From: Methanocorpusculum sp.
GTDB lineage: Archaea > Halobacteriota > Methanomicrobia > Methanomicrobiales > Methanocorpusculaceae
DNA: 64,000 nt
Direction: 5' to 3'
Assembly (NCBI GenBank): GCA_029987235.1
Contig: DALTWF010000001.1
Coordinates: forward strand, 1 to 64,000
The translations under genes and the position numbers were made by a program. Under the pieces are notes generated by a model, which saw only the letters and a list, made by a program, of their open reading frames with translations, had not been told where the DNA came from and made no database searches. This document shows, one piece after another, positions 43,841 to 52,667 of the stretch. The first letter of the stretch is position 1, and each line of letters begins with the position of its first letter.

Positions 43841-43851
43841 GGTTATTTATA
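43841..43851 (+). promoter_or_regulatory. TATA box for the EAL-domain gene
   Basis: GGTTATTTATA lies about 25-34 bases before the ATG at 43875. It favours that start over the in-frame TTG at 43833 and shows that the gene has an archaeal-looking promoter. Confidence 0.5.
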
Positions 43852-43874
43852 GTGTAAAGAAGAAAGTTTATACC

Positions 43875-45509
43875 ATGGCACTTACAACCGGTGGCTGTAG
43901 TGATTGCAGCCCTTTTACTGATAAAGATATTCTGGATAATCTGGATGAAGCCTTTGCCCAGAATCAGATTCAGGTCTATTATCAGCCCCAGTACAATCAT
44001 TCAACAGGCATGATGCTTGGGGCTGAAGCACTTGTCAGATGGATTCATCCTGTTCACGGGATGATTCCTCCCTGTAATTTTATTCCGGTACTGGAACGCG
44101 AGGGAAGAATAACCGATCTTGACTTGTATGTTTTTGAACAAGTATGTGCTTTCCTTAAAAAACTATTTGATAATAATTATTCTCTTGTTCCAATATCTGT
44201 AAACATCACACGTCATGATATTTTCTCTCCGTCGTTTGTGGAAAAACTTGAGATAATCCGTGCAAAATATGGTGTTCCGACAAAACGTCTGCGTGTTGAG
44301 ATTACCGAGTCGTCTGCTTTGGGAAGTACTGCAGAAATCAATGTCATTATCAAACAGTTCCATGATGCGGGTTACCTTGTGGAGATGGATGATTTCGGAA
44401 GCGGGTATTCTTCCCTGAATGTTTTAAAAGATCTGGATGTGGATATCATTAAACTGGACCTTGCGTTCCTGCAGGGAAATTTAGGCGGGCGCGGCGGAAC
44501 TATTGTCAGTTCAGTTATAAACATGGCAAAATGGCTCAACATGCCGGTTATTGCAGAAGGTGTGGAGACACAGGAACAGGCCGATTTCATGAGAAGCATC
44601 GGCTGTGATTATATTCAGGGCTATCTCTATTCGCGGCCGTTACCGCAGGATGTCTTTGAAAAACTTCTTGCGGGCAGTTCTGTAGGTGCTGCTGTTCCGC
44701 AGATGAAGTTAATTGATACACTGGATGCCGGGAAGTTCTGGGACCCTGCGTCACAGGAGACACTTATTTTCAGCAATTTCGTGGGCGGTGCTGCTATTTT
44801 CAGTTACCATAAGGGCTGGGTTGATATTCTGCGGGTTAATCAGAAATACCTCAGGGAACTCGGAATGAATATGTCTGAAAAAGACACTATCATGGAAAAT
44901 CCGTGGAATCAGTTTACCCCTGAAGGCAAAGGAATCTATGAAGCCATGCTCAAGCGTGCAATTGCGTCCGGCGAGGAAGAGGAATGCGAGACATGGCGCA
45001 GTGTCTGTTCAAAATGCTGCGGCAGTGAGTCGATGTGCATCAGAAGTACAGTGCAGCTGATTGGAAGGTCAGGCGACCGGTATCTGTTTTATGCCTCTGT
45101 CAGAAATATTACTGCGGAAAAACACCGGCTGCAGAATCTGCTTGATACAGAGAAGCGGTTTAAGGCCGCATCCGAGCAGGCTAACATCTACTTCTGGGAA
45201 TATACGGTTGCAACAAAAGAGATGCGTCCGTGTTTCAGATGTATGCGTGATTTAGGATTGCCTGCTGTAGTGCGGAATTATCCGGAGCCTGCATTTGAGG
45301 CAGGTATTTTCCCGATGGATATGGCGGATTTGTACCGCGACTGGCATAAGCAGATTGCCGAAGGAGTTAAGCAGCTTGAAGGTGTTTTCCCGCTGACCGT
45401 TGCACGTATTCCGTTTATTGTGCGGTATACGACGGAGTTTGATGAGAACGGGCGGCCGGTGAAGGCATACGGTTCTGCAACTCTTGTGGTGGATGAAAAA
45501 GAGGAATAA
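43875..45509 (+). CDS. EAL-domain (c-di-GMP phosphodiesterase) protein with C-terminal PAS regions
   Basis: A 544-aa protein. Residues about 18-268 are an EAL domain with all catalytic residues in place: E51-A-L, N110 in SVNIT, E142 in VEITES, D172-D173 in DDFGSGYSS, K193 in IIKLD, E228 and E231 in AEGVET, and Q248 in YIQGYLYSRPLP. It should cut cyclic di-GMP to pGpG. Residues about 290-420 and 430-540 look like PAS-type sensor segments, with Cys-rich SKCCGSESMC between. The C-terminal sequence strongly resembles, from memory, PAS tails of gut Firmicutes EAL proteins. No GGDEF cyclase is in the window. EAL proteins are rare in archaea; transfer is likely. Confidence 0.88.
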   Translation: MALTTGGCSDCSPFTDKDILDNLDEAFAQNQIQVYYQPQYNHSTGMMLGAEALVRWIHPVHGMIPPCNFIPVLEREGRITDLDLYVFEQVCAFLKKLFDNNYSLVPISVNITRHDIFSPSFVEKLEIIRAKYGVPTKRLRVEITESSALGSTAEINVIIKQFHDAGYLVEMDDFGSGYSSLNVLKDLDVDIIKLDLAFLQGNLGGRGGTIVSSVINMAKWLNMPVIAEGVETQEQADFMRSIGCDYIQGYLYSRPLPQDVFEKLLAGSSVGAAVPQMKLIDTLDAGKFWDPASQETLIFSNFVGGAAIFSYHKGWVDILRVNQKYLRELGMNMSEKDTIMENPWNQFTPEGKGIYEAMLKRAIASGEEEECETWRSVCSKCCGSESMCIRSTVQLIGRSGDRYLFYASVRNITAEKHRLQNLLDTEKRFKAASEQANIYFWEYTVATKEMRPCFRCMRDLGLPAVVRNYPEPAFEAGIFPMDMADLYRDWHKQIAEGVKQLEGVFPLTVARIPFIVRYTTEFDENGRPVKAYGSATLVVDEKEE

Positions 45510-45518
45510 TTTTTTAAC

Positions 45519-47084
45519 CTACTGCAAAAGATACTCATACACTGCTTTTTTTCCGCTGACATTTGCCGTAAGCGCCATCTGATTTTTCACTTCAGAAGGT
45601 TCCTTTTCATAAGAAATCTCGGCTCTTAGCATGGAATGATTTGAATGCAGTGTGAGTTCCAGTTCCGCAGCTCCGCAAAGATACGGTTCAAGATTGTGGG
45701 ATATGCGTACAACCTGGGTTTTATCCAGTGTCCAGAGTCTGCCGCATTCCAGTGTAAAACCATGCACATCGCCCGGTAATGCAAGTGATTTGTGGCTTGG
45801 GATTCCGATTTTAAAGCACAGGCCGAGAATTATGGCAGTAACCGAACCTGCTGTAAGCGGCGAGGTGAAAAACAGCTGCAGCGTTTCCGGAAGTCCGGTG
45901 TAAAGATACGGGCATACTGCAGACGAAACACCGGTTAATATTGGCAGAATTACGACAAATGTCCTGCGGATGTCTAACAGGCGTGAAGAGATGCTCTGGA
46001 TGCCTGAAATCATCACAAAAGTCACTGCATAAAGCAGCACGGCACCTAAGACCGGTTTTGGCAGAATATCAAAGAACCAGCCGACACAGGGGAAAAATGC
46101 CGCAAAAATCATTACGAGACCGACACCGAGTCCGATTTTGCGGGAAGCAATTCCTGTACCAATAGCAAGTCCCACACTGGATGAAGATGAACCGATACCT
46201 ATTCCTCCTATTGCTCCAGTTAAAGCAACTCCGACACCTTCTGCAAGAAGACCGTGTTTTTGTGTGTTTCGGTCACCTGCTTTTGTATATGCAGACATCA
46301 GGGAGATATTTCCTGATGTCTTGAGCATGATGCAGATTATGGCAATCACAAATGGGATTAACAGCCCTGCATCGAAACTGAAACTCACAAACTCAAAGGG
46401 GTTGGGTATTGCAAACGGCGCAACACTGCTGATGGTTGCAAATGTTTCGAGCGGGAACACACCAAGGAGAATTGCTGAAACAAAACCGATTACAAGGCCG
46501 ATTAATATTGAATAAAATTTGAAGAACTGTTTTGGTATCAGGCTGCAGGCAATCATTGAAATCAGAGTGATTACACCAACTGCTGTGCACGCAGGGTCAA
46601 GCGGGCTTGAGTTCGTACTCCCGAAAAAGAGCGGAAATGCAAATGGAATGATGGCTATGCCCAGGAGAAATAACACTACACCTACAATTTCTTCCGGAAA
46701 GATTATCTTGAAGAATCTGGTGAACCGCGATAATATCATCTCAAGAAATCCGGAAATCACGAGCATACTGTATAAAAGCGGCAGCCCTCCCGTGCTTACA
46801 GCAAGAAGTGATGCAGGAAGGTAGGTGGAGTTGGGTATCATCGGCAGGAAAAAGCCGGTACCTGTTTTGCGGAATGCCTGAAGTATTGTTGCCACACCGC
46901 AGCCGAACAGTGTCACGCTGATAAGAAATATGGACATGCGTGAATCGCCGTTCATTGCATTTACAATAATAACAGGATACGACATGTACACTGCCATGGC
47001 TAAAATATGCTGAAGGACGGATAAGACAAGCGTGCTTTTGGGCATACTGTCATTGACATTGTAAACGGGTCCTTCTTCTGTCAT
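45519..47084 (-). CDS. NCS2-family xanthine/uracil permease with C-terminal extension
   Basis: A 521-aa membrane protein with about 12-14 helices (about 20-430). PNSTYLPASLLAVSTGGLPL and the region GAIGGIGIGSSSSSVGLAIGTG match the NCS2 nucleobase transporters. After the last helix about 85 residues (437-521) form a soluble domain (ECGRLWTLDKTQVVRISHNLEP, then LELTLHSNHSMLRAEISYEK) not found in standard NCS2 carriers. Purine or pyrimidine uptake is likely. It lies 98 bases downstream of fdhC on the same strand, after a terminator-like hairpin. Confidence 0.85.
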   Translation of the reverse strand: MTEEGPVYNVNDSMPKSTLVLSVLQHILAMAVYMSYPVIIVNAMNGDSRMSIFLISVTLFGCGVATILQAFRKTGTGFFLPMIPNSTYLPASLLAVSTGGLPLLYSMLVISGFLEMILSRFTRFFKIIFPEEIVGVVLFLLGIAIIPFAFPLFFGSTNSSPLDPACTAVGVITLISMIACSLIPKQFFKFYSILIGLVIGFVSAILLGVFPLETFATISSVAPFAIPNPFEFVSFSFDAGLLIPFVIAIICIMLKTSGNISLMSAYTKAGDRNTQKHGLLAEGVGVALTGAIGGIGIGSSSSSVGLAIGTGIASRKIGLGVGLVMIFAAFFPCVGWFFDILPKPVLGAVLLYAVTFVMISGIQSISSRLLDIRRTFVVILPILTGVSSAVCPYLYTGLPETLQLFFTSPLTAGSVTAIILGLCFKIGIPSHKSLALPGDVHGFTLECGRLWTLDKTQVVRISHNLEPYLCGAAELELTLHSNHSMLRAEISYEKEPSEVKNQMALTANVSGKKAVYEYLLQ

Positions 47085-47150
47085 TATACTGATATAGGTG
47101 TCAGAAGCGGTTAAGGATTTGGATAAGAGAAACTGGAAGAATAAGAAGAT

Positions 47151-47172
47151 AAAAACAGGGGGTGAACCCCTG
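47151..47172 (-). terminator. Intrinsic-type terminator after fdhC
   Basis: On the minus strand CAGGGG-TTCAC-CCCCTG forms a perfect 6-bp stem followed at once by TTTTT (plus-strand 47151-47155). It lies 11 bases past the fdhC stop and looks like a bacterial intrinsic terminator. Confidence 0.65.
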
Positions 47173-47182
47173 ATATTCAGAT

Positions 47183-48043
47183 TTACTTCTGTTCAGAAAG
47201 TGCTGCTTTAATGTCTTTCTTGTACATGTAGAAGTACAGCAGTGCCATGAAGAGAACTGCGCCGACAATGTTTCCGAGGGTTGCCCAGATAATGTTGTTG
47301 ACCCACATTCCTCCCCAGTCAAGGTGTGCTACTGCTTCACCGTTGGTGATGAGGTTGGTGATAATTGCTGCCGGGATGAAGTACATGTTTGCAACACAGT
47401 GTTCAAATCCGGATGCGACGAAAGCGAAGATCGGGAACCAGATACCTACAATCTTGGAGATAACTTCGTCTGCACAAAGTCCGAGGAATAATGCAAGGCA
47501 GACTAACCAGTTACAAAGGATACCTTTGAAGAAGCAGGAAAGGAAGCCCATTGCGCCATCGTATGCAACTTTTGCAGTACCAATCTGAATTGCGCGGAGA
47601 CCGAATGCGGTTGCGGTTGCGGTTCCTGCTGCGCTCCAGGACACATACGGACCGAAGGAGACGAGGAATGCCATAAGTAAGGAACCGATAAGGTTACCGA
47701 TGTAGACAACAATCCAGAGATAAATGAGTTTGCCAAAGGTGGTCTGACCCTGGAGAATTGCCATGGGTGCGAACATTGCGTCACCAGTGAAAAGCTCTGC
47801 TCCGGTTAATACGACAAGGATTAAACCAATCGGGAAAAGAGCTCCAAGGACGACCTGTCCCATTCCGGAACCTGCCCATGCGGCGACTCCGGTAGAACCA
47901 ACGGTTGCAAGACATGCACCCATTGCGATATATGCTCCGGCAAAGAATGCACGTACGAGCATATTTACTGGCGGCAGGCTGCACTTAGTTTTGCCTGCTG
48001 CACCGATCTTAACGCATACCTGCGCTGGACCAAATGTTACCAT
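47183..48043 (-). CDS. fdhC: Formate transporter FdhC (FNT family)
   Basis: A 286-aa protein with six transmembrane helices. The ATG at 48043 is chosen because the ribosome site GAGGTG (48051-48056, minus strand) lies just upstream; an ATG at 48052 would overlap it. LTGAELFTGDAMFAPMAILQ, GIWFPIFAFVASGFEHCVAN and MYFIPAAI match the FNT channel family, including the conserved His in GFEHCVANM. It brings formate in for methanogenesis. Formate dehydrogenase genes are not in the window. A perfect palindrome lies in its leader. Confidence 0.93.
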   Translation of the reverse strand: MVTFGPAQVCVKIGAAGKTKCSLPPVNMLVRAFFAGAYIAMGACLATVGSTGVAAWAGSGMGQVVLGALFPIGLILVVLTGAELFTGDAMFAPMAILQGQTTFGKLIYLWIVVYIGNLIGSLLMAFLVSFGPYVSWSAAGTATATAFGLRAIQIGTAKVAYDGAMGFLSCFFKGILCNWLVCLALFLGLCADEVISKIVGIWFPIFAFVASGFEHCVANMYFIPAAIITNLITNGEAVAHLDWGGMWVNNIIWATLGNIVGAVLFMALLYFYMYKKDIKAALSEQK

Positions 48044-48064
48044 AATAAACACCTCACAGCTACT

Positions 48065-48082
48065 GTAAAGAGTACTCTTTAC
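48065..48082. promoter_or_regulatory. Perfect 18-bp palindrome in the fdhC leader
   Basis: GTAAAGAGTACTCTTTAC is a perfect two-fold palindrome with 9-base half-sites. A minus-strand TTTAAATA box lies at 48116-48123, so transcription should start near 48090-48095, and the palindrome falls between that point and the ribosome site at 48051-48056. It suits a repressor operator or a 7-bp RNA hairpin controlling translation. Confidence 0.6.
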
Positions 48083-48334
48083 TCAGTTGTGTTAATCAAA
48101 ATATTGTTCAGAAAATATTTAAACTATACGGTTTACTTTTGCGTAATTTATCTCTCAAATCCTGCATTGGAAAGCGTATTTCGTTTCCGGTATAAATAAT
48201 TTATTTACCATATGACCGGTTTTTGCCGTTCATATCTTATTTTGGAGGGGGTGAATTCATGCGCGTTTTTTCAGAGGGGAAAAACATCAGGTATTTAAGT
48301 TCATAATCTGAATTATTTGTAGCGAGTATCAGCC
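48083..48334. other. Divergent intergenic region, fdhC / membrane OB-fold gene
   Basis: It holds the fdhC TATA box at 48116-48123 (minus strand), a plus-strand TATAAATA box at about 48192-48199 and another TATTTAAG at 48292-48299, about 36 bases before the ATG at 48335. A 15-codon frame (48259-48306) has a strong ribosome site, GGAGGGGGTG, but overlaps the second box; it is reported as a possible leader peptide only. Confidence 0.4.
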
Positions 48335-48913
48335 ATGAAAATAAAAAATGTTACATTCAGTCTTTCACCGCTGCATTTTATCGTGGTGATTTTTTTCATC
48401 TGTCTCTTCATTCTGATGTTTTTCATAACGCCGGATGGAGACCCGACAAAATTTGCCTATCTCTACTGGGGTATTCCCTTGTCTTTAGTGCTGCTGGTAA
48501 TTCCCTTATACAACAGTTACAGTGTGGCAAAGCAGTATGTGAAACTTATTCCTGAATATGAGCTTCAGTCAAAGCCGGAAAAACTGATTCACATCGCAAA
48601 ACCTCTGTTAGGAAAACCGGTCCGTGTACACGGTGTCGTGCAGAAGACAAGCGGAAAACTTATTGGGCGTCCTGCGTTTACGCTTTATGATGGAACTGCA
48701 GCGGCAATTGTTCAGCGTTCCGCGCCGTTTACAATCCCGATTAAAATCGGTGACCATATCGAATGTATTGGTATGGTTGTCCGCAGATTTTCTATTGTTG
48801 GAAAATATGTGGTGCATGTGATTGATGCAAAACAGGCTGACGAATCAGAATATGCTGCACGTGAAGCAGCAGATGCTGAGGAAGCGGCGAAGATAAAAAT
48901 AAAGAAATATTAA
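48335..48913 (+). CDS. Small membrane protein with OB-fold domain, unknown role
   Basis: A 192-aa protein. Two transmembrane segments lie at about 12-32 and 42-62. Residues about 80-170 look like an OB-type barrel (GKPVRVHGVVQKTSGKLIGR, then GDHIECIGMVVRRFSIVGKY), similar in feel to NfeD or BOF-type domains. The C-terminus is an Ala/Glu-rich helix ending KIKIKKY. A HAD hydrolase follows 8 bases later. Function not known. Confidence 0.65.
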   Translation: MKIKNVTFSLSPLHFIVVIFFICLFILMFFITPDGDPTKFAYLYWGIPLSLVLLVIPLYNSYSVAKQYVKLIPEYELQSKPEKLIHIAKPLLGKPVRVHGVVQKTSGKLIGRPAFTLYDGTAAAIVQRSAPFTIPIKIGDHIECIGMVVRRFSIVGKYVVHVIDAKQADESEYAAREAADAEEAAKIKIKKY

Positions 48914-48921
48914 CCTTTTTT

Positions 48922-49551
48922 ATGCAGTTTAAGTTTCATGCAGTCGTTTTTGACATGGATAACACGATTCATGATTTGTATGCTGCACGGTTTGCAGCAG
49001 CAGGTGCTGTAATGAGTTTTTGTAAATTGGAGGGTGACCTGCCGTTTTTCCTTATGAATCCTGACACGCCAGCGCTTATTGAAGACTGTCTGCGTGAGTT
49101 CCGGGGTTTTGATGATTCTGAAGCAATATGGCTGTTTAAGGCTGTTGAACGCAATGCGCTGCAGATTTTTGCCGGTATGCGGGAACTTCTTTCGGAATTA
49201 AAGCGTGCCGGAGTGAAACTTGCGATTATTTCCAATGCGAAAGCAGAAGACCTTGCTTTGCGGGTGAAAGAACTCGGACTTGAGGGCATTTTTGATGTTC
49301 TTGTCACGCCGGATATGTTCGGAGTAAAAAAGCCGAAACCGGAGGTATATCTGAAAACGCTTGAGTTGCTTGATGTTCTTCCTTCCGAGTCTGTGATGAT
49401 TGGTGATCGGTCGGACAGAGATGTGGAACCTCCGCGTGCGGCAGGGATTTCTGCAGTTCATGCATGGTACGGTTCATTTGATGTAAGGGATAAGATATGT
49501 GCGGTGTCTGATTCACGGGAACTGATTTCAGTTTTGAGAAAACAGGTATAG
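48922..49551 (+). CDS. HAD-superfamily hydrolase
   Basis: A 209-aa protein of the HAD fold: motif I VVFDMDNT with nucleophile D11 and D13, motif II IISNAK, Lys in VKKPKPEVY (motif III) and motif IV MIGDRSDRDVEPPRAAG. A helical cap lies at about 20-85. Likely a small-molecule phosphatase such as a phosphoglycolate-type enzyme; substrate unknown. It lies 8 bases after the OB-fold gene. Confidence 0.85.
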   Translation: MQFKFHAVVFDMDNTIHDLYAARFAAAGAVMSFCKLEGDLPFFLMNPDTPALIEDCLREFRGFDDSEAIWLFKAVERNALQIFAGMRELLSELKRAGVKLAIISNAKAEDLALRVKELGLEGIFDVLVTPDMFGVKKPKPEVYLKTLELLDVLPSESVMIGDRSDRDVEPPRAAGISAVHAWYGSFDVRDKICAVSDSRELISVLRKQV

Positions 49552-49588
49552 ATATACCTTATAACCCCTTACGACCTACATATATACA

Positions 49589-50893
49589 ATGAAGTGGGCA
49601 ATTTTAGGCGGAGGACTTACCGGCGTAACCCTCGCACGCCTGTTAAAAGAAAAAGGACATGAGATTACTGTCTTTGAAAAAGAAGAAAAAATCGGCGGTC
49701 TGTGCAAATCAGAGAAAAGAAACGGCTTTACCTTCGACTGCGGAGGCTCGCACATTATCTTCTCACGCGACACCGAAGTCCTTGAATTCATGCAGAATGT
49801 CCTTGAAGACAACCGCGAATTCAGAAACCGCAACACAAAAATCTTCTACAAGAAAAATCTCATAAAATATCCCTTTGAAAACGGTCTTGCAGCACTCCCC
49901 AAAGAAGACCTCTACTTCTGCATCAGCGAATACATAAAAACCCTTATCGCCCACGAAAAAGGTGAGATCGCAGAGCCGCAGAACTTCAAAGACTGGATTT
50001 ATGCAACCTTCGGGAAAGGAATTGCAGAAACCTATATGGTTCCCTACAACGAAAAAATCTGGAACTATCCGACCGAAAAAATGTCCAAACACTGGATGGA
50101 CGGTCGTGTTCCGCGCCCGCCGGTTGAAGATATCATCAAATCCGCAGTAGGCATCGAAACCGAAGGATACACTCATCAGTCAGTCTTTTCATACCCGATA
50201 GACGGTGGAATTGAAGCCCTTGTTTTTGCCATCGCAAAACCTGTGACAGACAGTATCCGCGTAAACTGCCCGGTTTCCCGAATCGAAAAATGCGGCTCCT
50301 GCTGGAAAGTGACCGCCGGCGGCAAGACTGAAGAATTTGACCGCGTGATTTCCACTATCCCTCTGCAGATACTTCTGCCGATGCTTGCAGACATCCCGGC
50401 TGAAGTCCAGAACGCCGTAAAATCTCTGCGCTACAACTCAATTGCCTGCGTATCTGTCGGATTCAAAGGTACTCAGTCCGACCTTTCATGGATGTACATT
50501 CCAGAAAGCAAATGGGGTATGTTCAACAGACTCTCCTTCCCTTCAAACTTCAGTAAACATGTGGCACCTGAAGGATGCTCGGCGATTCTTGCAGAAATCA
50601 CCTACAATGAAGGCGATAAAGTGTCAAAGATGACTGATAAGGAAATTATCGATCACACTGTATCAGGTCTTCGTGAAATGGGATTTTTGCCTGGTGAAGT
50701 TGTGCACACCGCAGTCGACCGCTTTGAATACGCATACGTTGTATATGACCTTGATTATCTCAAAAACATCAAGATTGTCAAGGATTTCTTCGCCGGTTAC
50801 GGCGTAGATCTGGTCGGACGTTTCTCCCAGTTTGAATACATCAACATGGACGGATGCATCCGTTCCGTTATGAACTTCGTGAAAAACGCATGA
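49589..50893 (+). CDS. FAD-dependent amine-oxidase/protoporphyrinogen-oxidase-like oxidoreductase
   Basis: A 434-aa flavoprotein. The N-terminal WAILGGGLTGVTLARLLKEK is the FAD Rossmann motif and FEKEEKIGGLCKSEK the following ribose-binding region. The centre (YMVPYNEKIWNYPTEKMSKHW) is like UDP-galactopyranose mutase and protoporphyrinogen oxidase relatives. Its last bases overlap the glycosyltransferase start, so the pair probably acts on a sugar nucleotide or glycolipid. Haem synthesis is less likely from this context. Substrate unproven. Confidence 0.8.
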   Translation: MKWAILGGGLTGVTLARLLKEKGHEITVFEKEEKIGGLCKSEKRNGFTFDCGGSHIIFSRDTEVLEFMQNVLEDNREFRNRNTKIFYKKNLIKYPFENGLAALPKEDLYFCISEYIKTLIAHEKGEIAEPQNFKDWIYATFGKGIAETYMVPYNEKIWNYPTEKMSKHWMDGRVPRPPVEDIIKSAVGIETEGYTHQSVFSYPIDGGIEALVFAIAKPVTDSIRVNCPVSRIEKCGSCWKVTAGGKTEEFDRVISTIPLQILLPMLADIPAEVQNAVKSLRYNSIACVSVGFKGTQSDLSWMYIPESKWGMFNRLSFPSNFSKHVAPEGCSAILAEITYNEGDKVSKMTDKEIIDHTVSGLREMGFLPGEVVHTAVDRFEYAYVVYDLDYLKNIKIVKDFFAGYGVDLVGRFSQFEYINMDGCIRSVMNFVKNA

Positions 50894-52005
50894 GAATTTT
50901 ATTTGTCGTCTGTGGTGAAGGGCTGGGACATTCTTCCCGGTCCACCAAACTTGCGCGGTATCTGCAGAATCAGGGACATACCTGTTATTTCGCCGCATAT
51001 GACAAAGGATACGACTTTATCAAAAGTCAGGGATTTGACGTCATCGAAACTCCCCGGGAAGTAACCCTTGAAGGAACCGGCGGCTGTTTTGACCTGAAAA
51101 AAACCGTCAAATCCTCGGCAGGAATTCCGGTAGCGCTCGGGCAGTCATTTTTCCAGATACATAAATTCATCAGGGAAAAAGACATAGAATTTTTAATCGC
51201 GGACACTATGTTTGCCTGCGGTGTTGCGGCAAAAAGTCACAAACGCCTGCCTGTTTTGTTTATCACGAATCAGAACAAGTTCGGTTCTGCCGTAACGAGC
51301 GGTAAGGATGTGTATGTGTGGAAAACGATGAGCAAAGTAATTTCCACGTATCACCGTTATGTTCCCGATTTAATCGCTGTTCCGGACTTTGCCGAGCCGT
51401 ATATGATAAGCGGCTACAACTTTGACCCCGAAGACAAGGCACGCGACAAATACATCCCGGTAGGTCCGATTTTAGACGACAGAATCAATGACTATACACC
51501 GACAAAAGAGACGGTTTTCGCAAGTTTCGGAGGGGAACCTTACAAACAGCCGATGTATCAGATGCTGCGAAATATTGCAGATATTATGCCGGAGGAAAAG
51601 TTTGAAATATTTTCCACTTCGCCGGGAATGCCGCAAAATACTGCAAATTTCACTGCAACCGGCTATGTTCCGAATCTTTTCGAGCCGATGGCGCGGGCAA
51701 AAGTCGCTATTATTCACGGCGGGCTTACTTCGCTTCATGAAGCGATTTTCTACAGAAAGCCGGTAATTTTAATCATCGACCCCTATCATCCTGAACAGTG
51801 GAACAACGGCAGAAAAGTTGAGGAACTCGGTCTTGGCATAATGCTCAGGTCTGATGAAATCACCGAGGAAAAGCTGCATCTTGCAATTTCCAATGCATTA
51901 ACGATGCAGCCGCCGGACATGAGAAAGCTTTTCGAGGAATATGACGGATGCAAGGGCTGTGCGCAACTCATTGAGCATGTGTACGAAAAGCACCGAAAAC
52001 CATAA
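50890..52005 (+). CDS. GT-B glycosyltransferase (MurG/UDPGT-like)
   Basis: A 371-aa protein from the ATG at 50890 (MRILFVVCGEGLGHSSRS), overlapping the upstream stop by four bases. The Gly-rich GEGLGHSSR and the late IIHGGLTSLHEAIFYRKPVI (nucleotide-sugar binding) followed by DPYHPEQWNNGRKVEELGLG define a GT-B enzyme like MurG or family 1 transferases. It probably builds a glycolipid or surface glycan. Confidence 0.85.
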   Translation: MRILFVVCGEGLGHSSRSTKLARYLQNQGHTCYFAAYDKGYDFIKSQGFDVIETPREVTLEGTGGCFDLKKTVKSSAGIPVALGQSFFQIHKFIREKDIEFLIADTMFACGVAAKSHKRLPVLFITNQNKFGSAVTSGKDVYVWKTMSKVISTYHRYVPDLIAVPDFAEPYMISGYNFDPEDKARDKYIPVGPILDDRINDYTPTKETVFASFGGEPYKQPMYQMLRNIADIMPEEKFEIFSTSPGMPQNTANFTATGYVPNLFEPMARAKVAIIHGGLTSLHEAIFYRKPVILIIDPYHPEQWNNGRKVEELGLGIMLRSDEITEEKLHLAISNALTMQPPDMRKLFEEYDGCKGCAQLIEHVYEKHRKP

Positions 52006-52039
52006 CCTTATTACCTGTCACCACCTTTATTAATATAGT

Positions 52040-52213
52040 ATGGAAAAAATTGAGATAGTGAATACGCTGGAATTTGTAGCCGATATCGAAGGAAAAAAAG
52101 ACTGCCTCATGGCGCAGCAGGGAGAACTCTGGTTTAATATTGACATTCCGAAAGGAAGCGGACTCAAACCGGGCGACAAAATCAAAGTAACCGTAGAGAA
52201 GGTAAATGAATAA
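52040..52213 (+). CDS. Small conserved-looking protein (57 aa)
   Basis: Read directly from the sequence: MEKIEIVNTLEFVADIEG at the start and GDKIKVTVEKVNE at the end. It seems to be a small beta barrel with a GDxIxV turn as in AbrB or translation-factor-like folds. A TATA-like run (TTATTAATATAG) lies just upstream. Its end overlaps the next start by eight bases, supporting a real gene. Function unknown. Confidence 0.6.
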   Translation: MEKIEIVNTLEFVADIEGKKDCLMAQQGELWFNIDIPKGSGLKPGDKIKVTVEKVNE

Positions 52214-52622
52214 TCCGGACTCCATAAACGATACTGTCGACCGGAAAAAAATCTATATAGGAGGCGCTATCCTATTAATTATAGGAATTGCCGTAATCCT
52301 GATTGTTTTTTCCGGCGGGGCGCATATTGAAGCAAAATCACTTACCTATAACAACGGGGAACTTGCAGCCGTTTTCGGTTACGACAGTGATGAGCCGCAC
52401 AAAGTCTGGATTCAGTATCGTGTTTTCAAGGTAAACGGGCCGTTCTCAACAACGGAAATAAACGGAATCGATACTCAGATTGCAACACTTCAAAAAGGTG
52501 ACACTGTATCAAAATTCAAGCTTGATCTGGAACCCGGGGAATACAAAGTGTTCATGTATGTAATCGACTTTGAAGACATGAAACAGCGGCTTGCAGCATT
52601 TATCAGATACATAAACGTGTAA
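52206..52622 (+). CDS. Single-pass membrane protein of unknown function
   Basis: A 138-aa protein with a transmembrane helix at about 17-37 (IGGAILLIIGIAVILIVF) and an outside domain of about 100 residues of beta type (AAVFGYDSDEPHKVWIQYRV, then LDLEPGEYKVFMYVIDFED). It overlaps the 57-aa gene. No family recognised. Confidence 0.65.
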   Translation: MNNPDSINDTVDRKKIYIGGAILLIIGIAVILIVFSGGAHIEAKSLTYNNGELAAVFGYDSDEPHKVWIQYRVFKVNGPFSTTEINGIDTQIATLQKGDTVSKFKLDLEPGEYKVFMYVIDFEDMKQRLAAFIRYINV

Positions 52623-52667
52623 AAAAAAACAGAAAATACAAGATACCAAGAAACTGAGGCAGAAAAA

